61,297 nucleotides of DNA, taken from assembly GCF_015207425.1 (NCBI RefSeq), contig NZ_JADEWZ010000031.1:1-61297 (forward strand). Reading direction: 5' to 3'. The translations under genes and the position numbers were made by a program. Each line of letters opens with the position of its first letter. Position 1 is the stretch's first letter. Positions 44,103 to 52,850 of the stretch are shown one piece after another. The notes under the pieces are model-generated. The model worked only from the letters and a program-made list of their open reading frames with translations, was not told the DNA's origin and searched no databases. The DNA comes from Lusitaniella coriacea LEGE 07157 (GTDB lineage Bacteria; Cyanobacteriota; Cyanobacteriia; Cyanobacteriales; Spirulinaceae).

Positions 44103-45845
44103 GTGGCGAATAATTTATTAAGCGTTGAAAATTTAAGAGTTGCTTATCCAACCCGTCAATGGCAAGCTGAGGTTGAATGGGCGGTGGATGGAGTTTCTTT
44201 CGCGATCGCGCCCGGAGAACGGTTGGGATTTGTGGGAGAATCGGGATGCGGCAAATCGACCCTAGGACGCGCTTCAATGCGCCTGTTGCCCAAATCTTCT
44301 TGGGTGGAAGGGGAAGTTAAATTTGAAGATCGTTTGGTATTTTCCCTCGATCCCCATCAATTGCGACAATTTCGTGGAGAAGTGGTGGCGTTGGTGTTCC
44401 AAGATCCCATGACGCGCCTCGATCCCTTGATGACGATTGGCAATCATTGCATTGAGACATTGCAAGCGCACCAACCGCAATTGTCTCGTTCTCAAGCCAA
44501 GGAAAACGCGATCGCGGTATTAGAAGCTGTTAAAATTCCTGCAAGTCGCTGGGATCAGTATCCCCACGAGTTTAGCGGCGGGATGCGCCAGCGCGTTGCC
44601 ATTGCCCTTGCACTCCTCCTCGATCCAAAATTAATTATTGCCGACGAACCAACAACGAGTTTAGATGTTACCGTCGCCTCGGAAATTTTGCAGGAACTCA
44701 CCCGCCTGTGCAAAGAACGCAACCTCGCGCTGATGTTGATCTCCCACGATCTCGCAATGATTGGGGAATACTGCGATCGCGTGGCGGTTATGTACGACGG
44801 TAAAATTGTTGAAATGGGGAATACTCAAACCCTGCTTTCTCATCCTCAACATCAATATACGCGATCGCTCCTCAATGCAGCGCTGCTGCTTAAAAGGCAG
44901 AAGGCAGAGGGCAGAGGGCAGAAGGAGGGACAGGGAGACAGGGACACGGAGAGTGAGGGTAGGGGCGCAATGCTTGCGCCCGAATTGGATAACGCAGAGA
45001 GTGAGGGTAGGGACGCAATGCTTGCGTCTGGAGAAGAGAAAGCAGAAATCTTGCTCGGCGTGACCGATCTCAAACAACACTACACCCTAGAAGCAGGCTT
45101 TTTGCAAAACCTTCTGTCTCGGAAAAACACAACCATTAAAGCCGTTGATGGAGTTAGTTTCGATCTCCGCAAAGGGGAAACCTTCGGTTTAGTAGGAGAA
45201 TCCGGTTGCGGAAAAAGCACCCTCTCCCGCACCATATTGCAACTCGTTCGCGCAACATCGGGAAGCGTCACCTTCTTGGGGAAAGAAATAACCCAACTTC
45301 CCGAAACCGAGATTCGCAAGATGCGCCGCCACATTCAAATGATTTTCCAAGATCCCCTCGCCTGCTTGAACCCTTTAATGTCCGTTGGCGAAAGTATTGC
45401 CGATCCCCTTTTAATCCACAAACTGGCAACCCCAACCGAAGCCAAAAAACGGGTCGAACAAGTGTTGGAGCGCGTCAGTTTGACCCCCGTCTCGGACTAT
45501 TATTATCGCTATCCGAGGGAATTATCCGGAGGACAACAACAGCGTGTCGCGATCGCGCGCGCCTTGATTACCCAACCGCAACTTATCATTTGCGACGAAC
45601 CCGTCAGTATGCTCGATGCAACCGTCCAAACCCAGGTTCTCGAACTGATGCAATCCCTTAAAGACGAATTCAATCTCACCTATTTATTTATCACCCACGA
45701 CCTCACCGTCGCGCGATTTTTCTGCGATCGCATTGCCGTGATGAACGCGGGTCAAATCGTCGAACTCGGAACCGCCGAGGACATTTTCACTCAACCGCAA
45801 CACCCCTACACTCAAACATTATTAAGCGCTGCACCCCATTTATGA
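44103..45845 (+). CDS. fused double ATPase of a peptide/nickel ABC transporter
   Basis: Energy subunit of an oligopeptide-type importer, with the DppD and DppF domains in one chain (like YejF or GsiA). ABC1 (about 1-260): Walker A GESGCGKST, signature SGGMRQRVA, Walker B LIIADEPTTSLD. ABC2 (about 325-580): GESGCGKST, SGGQQQRVA, LIICDEPVSMLD, and the C-terminal HPYTQTLLSA typical of the family. The linker (about 260-322) is not conserved; it carries an in-frame 48-bp tandem palindromic repeat. GTG start. No permease or binding-protein gene is adjacent. Confidence 0.92.
   Translation: MANNLLSVENLRVAYPTRQWQAEVEWAVDGVSFAIAPGERLGFVGESGCGKSTLGRASMRLLPKSSWVEGEVKFEDRLVFSLDPHQLRQFRGEVVALVFQDPMTRLDPLMTIGNHCIETLQAHQPQLSRSQAKENAIAVLEAVKIPASRWDQYPHEFSGGMRQRVAIALALLLDPKLIIADEPTTSLDVTVASEILQELTRLCKERNLALMLISHDLAMIGEYCDRVAVMYDGKIVEMGNTQTLLSHPQHQYTRSLLNAALLLKRQKAEGRGQKEGQGDRDTESEGRGAMLAPELDNAESEGRDAMLASGEEKAEILLGVTDLKQHYTLEAGFLQNLLSRKNTTIKAVDGVSFDLRKGETFGLVGESGCGKSTLSRTILQLVRATSGSVTFLGKEITQLPETEIRKMRRHIQMIFQDPLACLNPLMSVGESIADPLLIHKLATPTEAKKRVEQVLERVSLTPVSDYYYRYPRELSGGQQQRVAIARALITQPQLIICDEPVSMLDATVQTQVLELMQSLKDEFNLTYLFITHDLTVARFFCDRIAVMNAGQIVELGTAEDIFTQPQHPYTQTLLSAAPHL
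44950..45030 (+). repeat. in-frame tandem REP-like repeat inside the ABC linker
   Basis: Two 48-bp units, starting at 44950 and 44998, each beginning AGAGTGAGGGTAGGG and containing a hairpin. Unit 1: GGGCGCAA/TTGCGCCC (8 bp). Unit 2: GACGCAA/TTGCGTC (7 bp). The change from G-C to A-T keeps the pairing. The 48-bp period is 16 codons, so the frame is kept, giving SEGRGAMLA and SEGRDAMLA in the protein. Confidence 0.75.
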
Positions 45846-45894
45846 AATTATGACTCTAATATCTCATCTCAAATCTTTCAAATTGCCCAGTATA

Positions 45895-46080
45895 AAAATT
45901 CACCGCTAGGTCGCGAGCCGACCTCTCCACGTCATATCAGATCCTCTTAATTACTCATTGTAAAAACTTCTCCGTGTCACCGTGTCAGTCCTTGCCGAGC
46001 GCATTCGATCGGATTTCATATCACCGCGTCCCCGTGTCAGTCCTCACTAAGGGCATTCAACCAGATTTTATATTACGGGG
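45895..46080. repeat. dispersed composite repeat, copy C
   Basis: Matches the repeat at 40311-40460 in inverted orientation: CGCTAGGTCG at 45905-45914 is the complement of CGACCTAGCG, and GATCCTCTTAATT and GAAATC-type units recur. Two tandem copies of an about 60-bp unit (CGGTGTCAGTCC...GGATTTCATAT and CCGTGTCAGTCC...CAGATTTTATAT) are present. The inner hairpin of copy B is missing here: AGGTCG and CGACCT are joined by CGAGC. Confidence 0.65.
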
Positions 46081-46113
46081 TCGATATTTTGTAGAGAAAA
46101 GGGACGAACAATT

Positions 46114-46752
46114 ATGCTATTGGAGCTGAGACAGTTGAGGATTCAACCCGGTCAGCAATTACTTCTTGAGGAGGTAAGCTGGCAACAATTTGAAAATATC
46201 TTAACGGAATTAGGAGAACATCGCGCTGCTCGGCTTTCCTACAGTAACGGTCGATTGGAAATTATGGTTCCCCTACCCGAACATGAAAAAGCCAAGGAAA
46301 TGATTGGCGATATAGTCAAAATTTTGCTGGAGGCACAACAAATTGCGTTTGAGTCGTTAGGTTCGACAACTTTGAAGAACGAGCGCATGACTCAAGCCGT
46401 TGAACCGGATACCTGCTTTTACATTCAAAATCAAGCAGCCGTTATCGGGAAAAATCGCCTCGATATGAGTATTGATCCGCCGCCAGACTTAGCCATCGAA
46501 ATTGACCTGACCTCTCGCACTCAGTTGGATAACTATCGGATTCTCGGCGTTCCAGAACTCTGGCGATACAGGCAACAAGAGTTACAGATTCACATTCTGC
46601 AAGGCGGACAATATGTAGAGTCCAATTCTAGTTCCGCGTTTCCAGGTATCCCCATTATCGAGTTGGTGAATCGAGCCATTCGGCAGAGTCAAGTTTCTGG
46701 CAGAACTCAAGCGATTCAAGTTTTTAGAAGTTGGGTACGGGAAAATCTTTAG
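46114..46752 (+). CDS. Uma2 family protein (PD-(D/E)XK-like)
   Basis: 212-aa member of the Uma2 (DUF820) family, restriction-endonuclease-fold proteins that are strongly expanded in cyanobacteria and of uncertain role. Motifs: RLSYSNGRLEIMVPLPEHE, AVEPDTCFYIQ (Asp of the PD motif), DLAIEIDLTS (Glu) and PELWRYR. The Lys usually two residues after Glu is not obvious. A second Uma2 gene lies at 54567; the two flank the 47-54 kb accessory block. Confidence 0.85.
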   Translation: MLLELRQLRIQPGQQLLLEEVSWQQFENILTELGEHRAARLSYSNGRLEIMVPLPEHEKAKEMIGDIVKILLEAQQIAFESLGSTTLKNERMTQAVEPDTCFYIQNQAAVIGKNRLDMSIDPPPDLAIEIDLTSRTQLDNYRILGVPELWRYRQQELQIHILQGGQYVESNSSSAFPGIPIIELVNRAIRQSQVSGRTQAIQVFRSWVRENL

Positions 46753-47123
46753 TCTCAAACAGGGAAGCAAATTGAGGTGATGTGATGACTGCTACTCGAT
46801 GCCACCCTTGTGGAATCACTATGACCACCAAGCGTTGGCAGACACAGAGAGAAGGAAAAGGGGAATGTTGGGAGAACCCTTATCCAGAAAAGACTGTAGA
46901 AGATTTTCGCGAGAGCATTCTTGCAGCTTCACACAAACTTCATCAAAATTGCCCCAAAACTTTACCAAAAAAACATAATAGGGGGTATCACCCCCCACCC
47001 CAAAACTGTTATTTTATTCTTAGTAGATGCACCCTGATGATCGGGGGGGGTCACCCAGGTGACTCCCCTGTTTCTTTTGTATTTGGTAAGCTAACTTCCT
47101 AGCAAACCTTACTCGCTCAGGCA
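46753..47123. other. gene gap with terminator-like hairpin
   Basis: 371 bp without a supported gene. A 106-codon ORF (46782-47102) reads through G-run and hairpin sequence and has no family look. The notable content is the terminator-like hairpin at 47045-47078. Confidence 0.6.
47045..47078 (+). terminator. terminator-like hairpin
   Basis: GGGGGGTCAC (47045-47054) pairs with GTGACTCCCC (47059-47068), one G-U pair, loop CCAG, and the sequence continues TGTTTCTTTT. It follows the Uma2 gene by about 290 bp and precedes ldcA. Confidence 0.55.
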
Positions 47124-48053
47124 ATGCAATCGAACCCTTCTGAACTGCCATTATCAATAAATCTCCCTTCTCCTTTAAAACCGCGCGATCGCGTGACGGT
47201 TGTTTCCCCTAGTGGTAGATTGCGAGAATTGGAAGCCTTTGAGCGAGGTTTGGCAATTTGGAAATCGCGCGGTTATCGCGTTGAAATGGGAAACCATTGG
47301 AATGCTTGCGAAGGTTATCTCGCCGGAACAGACGCACAGCGCCACGAAGCCCTTATTCAAGCCTGGAATGACCCCAATTGTCAAGGGATTCTTTGTGCGA
47401 GAGGCGGATATGGGACAACAAGATTGCTCGAATCGTGGAATTCCCATTGTCCCATTGCGAAATCTTCTAAATGGATTGTGGGTTTTTCGGACATTACCGG
47501 ATTGCTGTGGTATTTAGCAACGCTGGGAATTTCAGGCATTCATGGGCCTCTGCTCACAACCCTCGATCGCGAACCGGAATGGTCGCAACAACGGCTCTTT
47601 GACTGCATTGAAGGTCGTCCCCTCGCACCGTTGAAAGGGAAGGGATGGGGTGGGGGAACTGCTAGGGGAATCTTGCTTCCCGCAAATCTCACCGTCGCAA
47701 CCTATCTCCTTGGAACCCCCGCTCAACCGCCTCTACACGGCGTTATTTTGGCGCTGGAAGATGTGGGAGAGGCTCCCTACCGGATCGACCGAATGCTAAC
47801 CTACTGGCGCGCTCTGGGAGCTTTTCAAGGGATTGCAGGCATTGCGTTGGGACGATTTAGCTTTTGCAAGGGGACTCCGGGTCATTCGAGTTGGACGGCG
47901 CAAGAGGTGTTGCGCGATCGTCTCGGCGATTTAGGGATTCCGATTGTTGGGGGACTCCCTTTCGGTCATGATGGAGTTAACGCAGCTTTACCCGTCGGAC
48001 AATTGGCGCAGTTGGATGGCGATCGCGGAATTTTGGAAATGATTTACTCCTAA
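47124..48053 (+). CDS. ldcA: LD-carboxypeptidase (muramoyltetrapeptide carboxypeptidase)
   Basis: S66 serine peptidase that removes the terminal D-alanine from murein tetrapeptides during cell-wall recycling, in the cytosol. The triad is visible as Ser122 in GFSDITG, Glu212 in LEDVGEAPYR and His282 in LPFGHD; CARGGYGTTRLL is the family signature. 309 aa is normal. Its stop shares one base with the next start (TAATG). The NagZ-like GH3 at 22568 would act in the same recycling route. Confidence 0.92.
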   Translation: MQSNPSELPLSINLPSPLKPRDRVTVVSPSGRLRELEAFERGLAIWKSRGYRVEMGNHWNACEGYLAGTDAQRHEALIQAWNDPNCQGILCARGGYGTTRLLESWNSHCPIAKSSKWIVGFSDITGLLWYLATLGISGIHGPLLTTLDREPEWSQQRLFDCIEGRPLAPLKGKGWGGGTARGILLPANLTVATYLLGTPAQPPLHGVILALEDVGEAPYRIDRMLTYWRALGAFQGIAGIALGRFSFCKGTPGHSSWTAQEVLRDRLGDLGIPIVGGLPFGHDGVNAALPVGQLAQLDGDRGILEMIYS

Positions 48054-48253
48054 TGTCTTTAACCCATTCTTTTCTCGCTTCAATTCTGTTGCTCTCTTCT
48101 CCTGCTTTCCACTTCTCTGCGTTCCCGCGTCAAGCTGTGGCGATCGATTCACCGGAAACCGCGGGCTGCCCTTCGGCAGATCCCTACGGGATCGCGCAAT
48201 CTCTCACACCCGATCCGAGACTTAAAACCATGATTTTGCATCGATCTTTATGA
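48053..48253 (+). pseudogene. signal-peptide fragment of a split repeat protein
   Basis: 66 codons: an N-terminal signal peptide (SFLASILLLSSPAFHFSAF, then AVA), followed by a short mature part containing a palindromic repeat (48166-48193) and ending TPDPRLKTMILHRSL. The next ORF starts at 48250 in another frame and continues a helical repeat protein that has no export signal of its own. Together they look like one exported protein broken by a single-base change at about 48230-48250. A coupled pair (ATGA overlap) is the alternative. Confidence 0.55.
48166..48193. repeat. double palindromic repeat within coding sequence
   Basis: CTGCC/GGCAG (48166-48170 and 48175-48179) and GATCCC/GGGATC (48179-48184 and 48188-48193) form two adjacent hairpins. 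The combined CCCTTCGG...GATCCCTACGG pattern is a known look of small cyanobacterial repeats; it is read in frame as PSADPYGIA. Confidence 0.5.
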
Positions 48254-48738
48254 AATTAGGAGAAACCGATCGCGCTTTGGAAATAGCTCGCTCCTTACCT
48301 TCTGAGGAAGATACCATTTGGATATTGCAGGAGATTAACGAAGCGTTTGTGGAGGCAGAAGAAGAAGATCGCGACATAGAAGCCTTTGACCGTACAGTTG
48401 CTTTTGCTCAATCTCTGGAGAATGCAAGCTATAAAGCCAGGGTGTTAAGTTTGATGGCGGTTGCATTGGTGGAAGTCGGAGAGCGCGATCGCGCCTTGGA
48501 AATAGCTCGATCTTTGCCTTCTGACGATGCTAAAGCTGCGCTACTTAAGGAGATTGCTTTGTCTCTTGTAGAACGAGGAATGTTATCCCGTGATAAGGCT
48601 CTCGAACTCACTCAATGGTTCGACTCCGATGACTACAAAATCTGCTTATTACGGGATATTGCTCGCGCATTAGCTGAAAAAGGAGAAAAAGAGATAGCGA
48701 TTCAACTTCTCGACCGAATGCTGGAATTAATAGCGTGA
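48250..48738 (+). CDS. helical repeat protein, likely C-terminal part of a split gene
   Basis: 162 codons of TPR-like helical repeats. The unit ETDRALEIARSLPSEED recurs as ERDRALEIARSLPSDDA, with VALVEVGE, SLVERGM and ALAEKGE between; about four repeats. Such proteins in cyanobacteria are usually exported, with the signal peptide in the same chain, which here sits in the preceding 66-codon ORF in a different frame. Function unknown. Confidence 0.6.
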   Translation: MKLGETDRALEIARSLPSEEDTIWILQEINEAFVEAEEEDRDIEAFDRTVAFAQSLENASYKARVLSLMAVALVEVGERDRALEIARSLPSDDAKAALLKEIALSLVERGMLSRDKALELTQWFDSDDYKICLLRDIARALAEKGEKEIAIQLLDRMLELIA

Positions 48739-48788
48739 GAAGCGCGCAAAAGAATCCATATCAACTCTTAGATGTCAAGTAAATGCCT

Positions 48789-51700
48789 TTAAATTCCCAC
48801 AGCTCCTAAAGCCTTTAGGGTTTGTTTCTGTGCCGAGCTTAAACCGATCGCGCCTACAATATTCATACCCTCGTACAACCGTTGTGCTTTCCAGGTTTCC
48901 AGGCAATTTCCCGTCGCAATTTCCCAGCGTTTGAGGCACTCGTCGCCACCGCCGCTTACGAGGGTATCCCCTTGGGGATTGAACGCAACCGACATCACCC
49001 AACTTTCGTGACCCTTTAGGGTTTTGCGACAGGTTCCCGTATCGATTTGCCACAGTTTAATCGTACAGTCCGTTCCCGCACTGGCGAGAGTTTGACCGTC
49101 GGGACTAATCGCAACAGTAAAAATCCAACCTTCATGACCTTCCAGGAGATGGCGACAGCGACCCGTCGCAATGTCCCAAAGGCGCACCGTTCCGTCTGTG
49201 CTTCCGGTTGCTAGGGTTTGACCGTCGGGACTAATCGCAGTCGTCCACGCCCAATCACTATGTCCTGTGAAGGTTTGGATACATTGTTCCGTTGGAATAT
49301 CCCATAGTTTAACAACAGGATCGAACGCCGCGATCGCGAGTTTTTGTCCGTCGGGACTGAAAACAACGGTATGAATGAAATGACCGGGAAAAGTTTTGAG
49401 CAATTGTCCCGTTTCTACCTCCCACAACTTTGCCGTATCGTCAGACCCCCCACTCGCCAGCCAACAACTATCGGGACTGAAGCAAACGCAGGAGGCTTGA
49501 GTGCTATGACCATCCAAAGAATGAGCGGGGGAAAATATCTCGTCATCTCGCGACCACAGGCGAACCTTACCGTCCACGCTGCTACTCGTCAACCAACGAT
49601 TGTTAGGACTCCACGCCACAGAACAAATTAAATCCCGATGTCCTCGCAAAGTTACGAGAGGAGAATCTCGACCCACTTGCCAAACCCGAACCGCACAATC
49701 CTCCGAACCGCTTACCACCTGGGTTCCATCTGGACTCACAGCAACGGAGGAAACCCAGTTGATTCGCCCTTCAATCGCGCGCAAGCAAGACCCCTGGGGA
49801 AGACTCCACAAACGGGCGGTTTGGTCGGCACTGCCGCTTGCAAGAAGATTTCCGGAAGGATGAACGGCTAAACCATACACCGAGTTGCGATGACCGGAAA
49901 GGACTTTTTCGCAAGTTCCTGTTTCAAGATTCCATAGTTGCAAGGTTCCATTTAAAGCGCAACTGGCAAGCTGTTTTTGTCCGGGGAGAAAAACGAGGTT
50001 AAAGATTGCATTGAAGTTTCCCTCAAGCCTGCGCCTTCTCTCTCCCGTTTCCCCATCCCACAGGCAAATCTGACCGTCCACGCTACTACTCGCTAGCCCT
50101 CCCCCGTCGGGACTCCAAGCAACCGCTCTAATCCAATCTTCATGACCTTCTAGGCTGTTGTAACAGCGTCCTGTTGTTGCATCCCAAAGTTTTACGCAGA
50201 GATCGTTTCCCGCCGACGCAAGGTTATCCCCCGTGGGGGAAAATGCCACCGACCACACTTGAGCGGTATGTTCTTGCAACACCCGAATGCAGTCCCCGGT
50301 TTGAGGGTTCCAGAGACGAACGGTTCCATCGACACTTCCGCTTGCTAGTTTATCCCCCGACGCATTGAACGCTACCGAGCGAATATATCCTTCGTGACCT
50401 TCCAGGGTACGCAGACACGTTCCCGATTCTACATCCCAAAGTTTAATCGCGCGATCGTCGCTGCCGCTTGCCAAAAGCGGTTGATGCGGGTGAAAAGCAA
50501 CAGACCACACCTTATCCCCATGTCCCGAATAAATGGCGAGTTGATTGCCACTGCTAACGTCCCACAGGTAAATATTGGTGTCCCAGTTTGCCGTTGCCAA
50601 CACTCTCCCATCGGGACTAAAGGCAACAGACATGATGACGGAAAAAGTTTGAGCGAAGACGGATTTTGATAAATCAGACCCGGAAAAATTCACCTGGGGT
50701 AAGGTGGTTTCTTGAAGATAGGCTTGCCAAACCGTTAAGTTAGAAAAATCATATCCTGTTAAATCTGTATTGAGATGACACAGAAGATTGAGTAGATTTC
50801 CTGCGGCATAACCTGTTGAATAAGGCGCTTTTTTATGCAATTCCGCCAAAATTCCTTGGAATTGTCCGACCATCTCTTCTGGAACTCCCAAAACAACCTT
50901 TAACTCTCCAATAATGGGTTGTAGGATCAGTTGAATTTGACTGGCTCGCACGTAATTTTCGGATTCTGCTTTAATCAAGGCATAGTTGCAGAATAGATCG
51001 AGTTTTTTCGTCGCAAGTTCCGCACATATCTGTGCGATAAATTTTGCCGTGACGTATTCCATCACAACGGGTTGTAGGGTGAAGGTGGAGTGGGGATGAA
51101 GACTTTCCAGCAGCGAGCGACGTTTGAGAGATTCCAAGGCTTCGAGTTCCTTGGCAACGGAAACGGGAGTTGCCCAATCGGAACGCAATTCATTGAGGGA
51201 GATAGGTTCGCGGTTAATTGCCAGCCAATACAGGATTCCCCGTTCGAGTTGGGACAAGCGTTGAAATTGCTCGTCGAGGAGGACGCGAACGCCGTTGAAA
51301 ATAATCGTATTTTGAGCTAAAAAGTTGCCAATTTCTCCGGCAAAAATATCTTGAATGGCAGTGGCGACAATTTTTAAGGCGAGGGGATTGCCTTGATAGC
51401 ATTGACTGAGGCGGTTGTATTCTTCGGTGGAACCAAACAGTCCTTTGGTTTTAAGAATCTGGTTGGCGGACTCTTGGGATAATCCTTGCAAAAGGAAGGT
51501 TCGCACGGGGAGTTTTTTCCCTTCGAGGGTAGCAATTTCTGCGGGTTTCTCGCGGGATGTGAGTAGAATTTTGCTTTGATGGCGAGTTTCTCCCACCTGT
51601 TGCAGAAATTCTCCGTATCCTTCGTATCCTTGGCAATATTGTCCCGCAACCATTCCTTGGGTTTCCGCACTGCTGCACAGAAGGGTTTCCCAATTATCGA

Positions 51701-52391
51701 GAATAATCAGACATCGGCGCGATCGCAAGAGGGCAATAAATTGGCGAATTTGCTCTCCTGGATGGCGGGGGAATTGCCTTTGGGGTTCGCGGCAAAGGAA
51801 TTGCCATAAATCGGCAAACAGTTCTGTAAAGGGCGGTGCGTTGCGAACGCTGCGCCAGATGATACAGTCAAAATGGTTTTGGTGAAGTTGGGCGAGTTCA
51901 ATAGAAAGGGATGTTTTTCCTATACCCCCCATTCCTAAAACCGCGATCGCGCGACACTTCTCATCCTTTAACCATTCTGATAGAATTTCTAACTCTGTGC
52001 TGCGTCCCACAAAGGCGGAAATATCCATCGCTTCCCCCCAATCAATTTGGAGTGCAGAATCCGCAGAAGGGTTTGCAGTGCGGTCTTTTGGAGAAGTTGG
52101 TTTACAATAGTCGCGATCGCGCAATTCCAGTTTAAAGCAACTAAAACAACGCTGTAGCGTGCGTTTATCTAATCCTTTTTCCCCTTCTAAAACCTTAGCA
52201 ACGGTTTTGGGGTCAATACCAATGCGAAAACCCAGAGCCTCTAAGGTATAGCGCTCTCCGTCATTCTCCCACGCCTCCGACTCCTGAATCGCAGCTTGCA
52301 GCCGCCTTAACCCTTCCGAACTAAGAACAACACCACGCCTGCGTTTTCGATGGGATTGGCTCGTTGACACCAGAGATATTGGCGATTGCAT
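48789..52391 (-). CDS. STAND ATPase: HTH, NB-ARC and 14 WD40 repeats
   Basis: 1200-aa signalling NTPase. Residues 1-95 carry a helix-turn-helix-like module (YTLEALGFRIGIDPKTVAKVL). NB-ARC (about 120-400) has P-loop GMGGIGKT (153-160) and Walker B CLIILDNWE. A helical and pentapeptide-like linker (GYDFSNLTVWQAYL) leads to fourteen WD40 repeats, enough for two seven-blade propellers. The tail YEGMNIVGAIGLSSAQK is common to cyanobacterial proteins of this class. The ORF runs upstream to 52517, but that part is translated intergenic repeat; the ATG at 52391 is preferred. Role in defence or regulated cell death is inference from the STAND class. Confidence 0.88.
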   Translation of the reverse strand: MQSPISLVSTSQSHRKRRRGVVLSSEGLRRLQAAIQESEAWENDGERYTLEALGFRIGIDPKTVAKVLEGEKGLDKRTLQRCFSCFKLELRDRDYCKPTSPKDRTANPSADSALQIDWGEAMDISAFVGRSTELEILSEWLKDEKCRAIAVLGMGGIGKTSLSIELAQLHQNHFDCIIWRSVRNAPPFTELFADLWQFLCREPQRQFPRHPGEQIRQFIALLRSRRCLIILDNWETLLCSSAETQGMVAGQYCQGYEGYGEFLQQVGETRHQSKILLTSREKPAEIATLEGKKLPVRTFLLQGLSQESANQILKTKGLFGSTEEYNRLSQCYQGNPLALKIVATAIQDIFAGEIGNFLAQNTIIFNGVRVLLDEQFQRLSQLERGILYWLAINREPISLNELRSDWATPVSVAKELEALESLKRRSLLESLHPHSTFTLQPVVMEYVTAKFIAQICAELATKKLDLFCNYALIKAESENYVRASQIQLILQPIIGELKVVLGVPEEMVGQFQGILAELHKKAPYSTGYAAGNLLNLLCHLNTDLTGYDFSNLTVWQAYLQETTLPQVNFSGSDLSKSVFAQTFSVIMSVAFSPDGRVLATANWDTNIYLWDVSSGNQLAIYSGHGDKVWSVAFHPHQPLLASGSDDRAIKLWDVESGTCLRTLEGHEGYIRSVAFNASGDKLASGSVDGTVRLWNPQTGDCIRVLQEHTAQVWSVAFSPTGDNLASAGNDLCVKLWDATTGRCYNSLEGHEDWIRAVAWSPDGGGLASSSVDGQICLWDGETGERRRRLEGNFNAIFNLVFLPGQKQLASCALNGTLQLWNLETGTCEKVLSGHRNSVYGLAVHPSGNLLASGSADQTARLWSLPQGSCLRAIEGRINWVSSVAVSPDGTQVVSGSEDCAVRVWQVGRDSPLVTLRGHRDLICSVAWSPNNRWLTSSSVDGKVRLWSRDDEIFSPAHSLDGHSTQASCVCFSPDSCWLASGGSDDTAKLWEVETGQLLKTFPGHFIHTVVFSPDGQKLAIAAFDPVVKLWDIPTEQCIQTFTGHSDWAWTTAISPDGQTLATGSTDGTVRLWDIATGRCRHLLEGHEGWIFTVAISPDGQTLASAGTDCTIKLWQIDTGTCRKTLKGHESWVMSVAFNPQGDTLVSGGGDECLKRWEIATGNCLETWKAQRLYEGMNIVGAIGLSSAQKQTLKALGAVGI

Positions 52392-52452
52392 CCATCTAAA
52401 ATCTACCGTCAGTTTAGCGTAAGTTAGTGGGAAGACTTTTCCTGCCCTACAT

Positions 52453-52498
52453 GATATAGCAATAGCCAGGAGTATTAGGACATGGGTGAAGGTGAGCG
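52453..52498. repeat. dispersed repeat, copy 2
   Basis: Inverted match of the sequence at 4100-4144. It lies upstream of the STAND gene and is followed by GGGGAAGTTGGGGGAG-type low-complexity sequence resembling 43985-44035. It extends the STAND reading frame artificially. Confidence 0.75.
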
Positions 52499-52563
52499 GG
52501 GGAAGTTGGGGGAGCAAGGGGAGCTGGGGAAGCTGGGGGAGTTTTTGGATGACACGGAGACGG

Positions 52564-52812
52564 CTAATGACTATTCCCTATTCCCTCTGATGACTGATAA
52601 CTGTTATGGCGACTGCTATATCTTTCCATCAAAAGTTCCTGCGGTAGCGACTCCGATTGAGTCTGTATCCACACGCCAGAACCGACCAAAAGCGCGATCG
52701 CGACAGGAATCAGCTTAAGCAGACTTGCCTCAGATAGTTTGACCTTAATTTCAATGCCATTGGGTTCTGGCTTTGGAGGCGGAGGGGGTGGAGTCTGTTT
52801 GCATAAAAACAT
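52564..52812 (-). CDS. small single-pass membrane protein
   Basis: 82 codons: a proline-rich start (PPPPPPKPEPNG), an amphipathic strand EIKVKLSEASLL, then one membrane helix LIPVAIALLVGSGVWIQ and a polar tail. Family not recognised. It lies on the same strand between the coiled-coil membrane protein and the STAND ATPase with short gaps, so co-transcription is likely. Its last codons enter repeat sequence (TATTCCC heptamers), so the natural C-terminus may have been altered. Confidence 0.5.
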   Translation of the reverse strand: MFLCKQTPPPPPPKPEPNGIEIKVKLSEASLLKLIPVAIALLVGSGVWIQTQSESLPQELLMERYSSRHNSYQSSEGIGNSH

Positions 52813-52850
52813 GGCAAAAATCCTTTGGGGAAGAGAAGTACAGGCAAAAC

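Noticed and set aside
44950-45030. Possible CRISPR-like array (two repeats with spacing)
   Set aside because: Only two units, in a coding frame, with palindromes typical of REP sequences; no cas genes.
46782-47102. 106-codon plus-strand ORF after the Uma2 gene
   Set aside because: It reads through a G-run and a terminator-like hairpin, has mixed composition and no family resemblance; treated as non-coding.
52392-52517. 42-codon N-terminal extension of the STAND ATPase
   Set aside because: This part is translated from the dispersed repeat shared with 4100-4144 and shows no conserved protein sequence; the ATG at 52391 is preferred.
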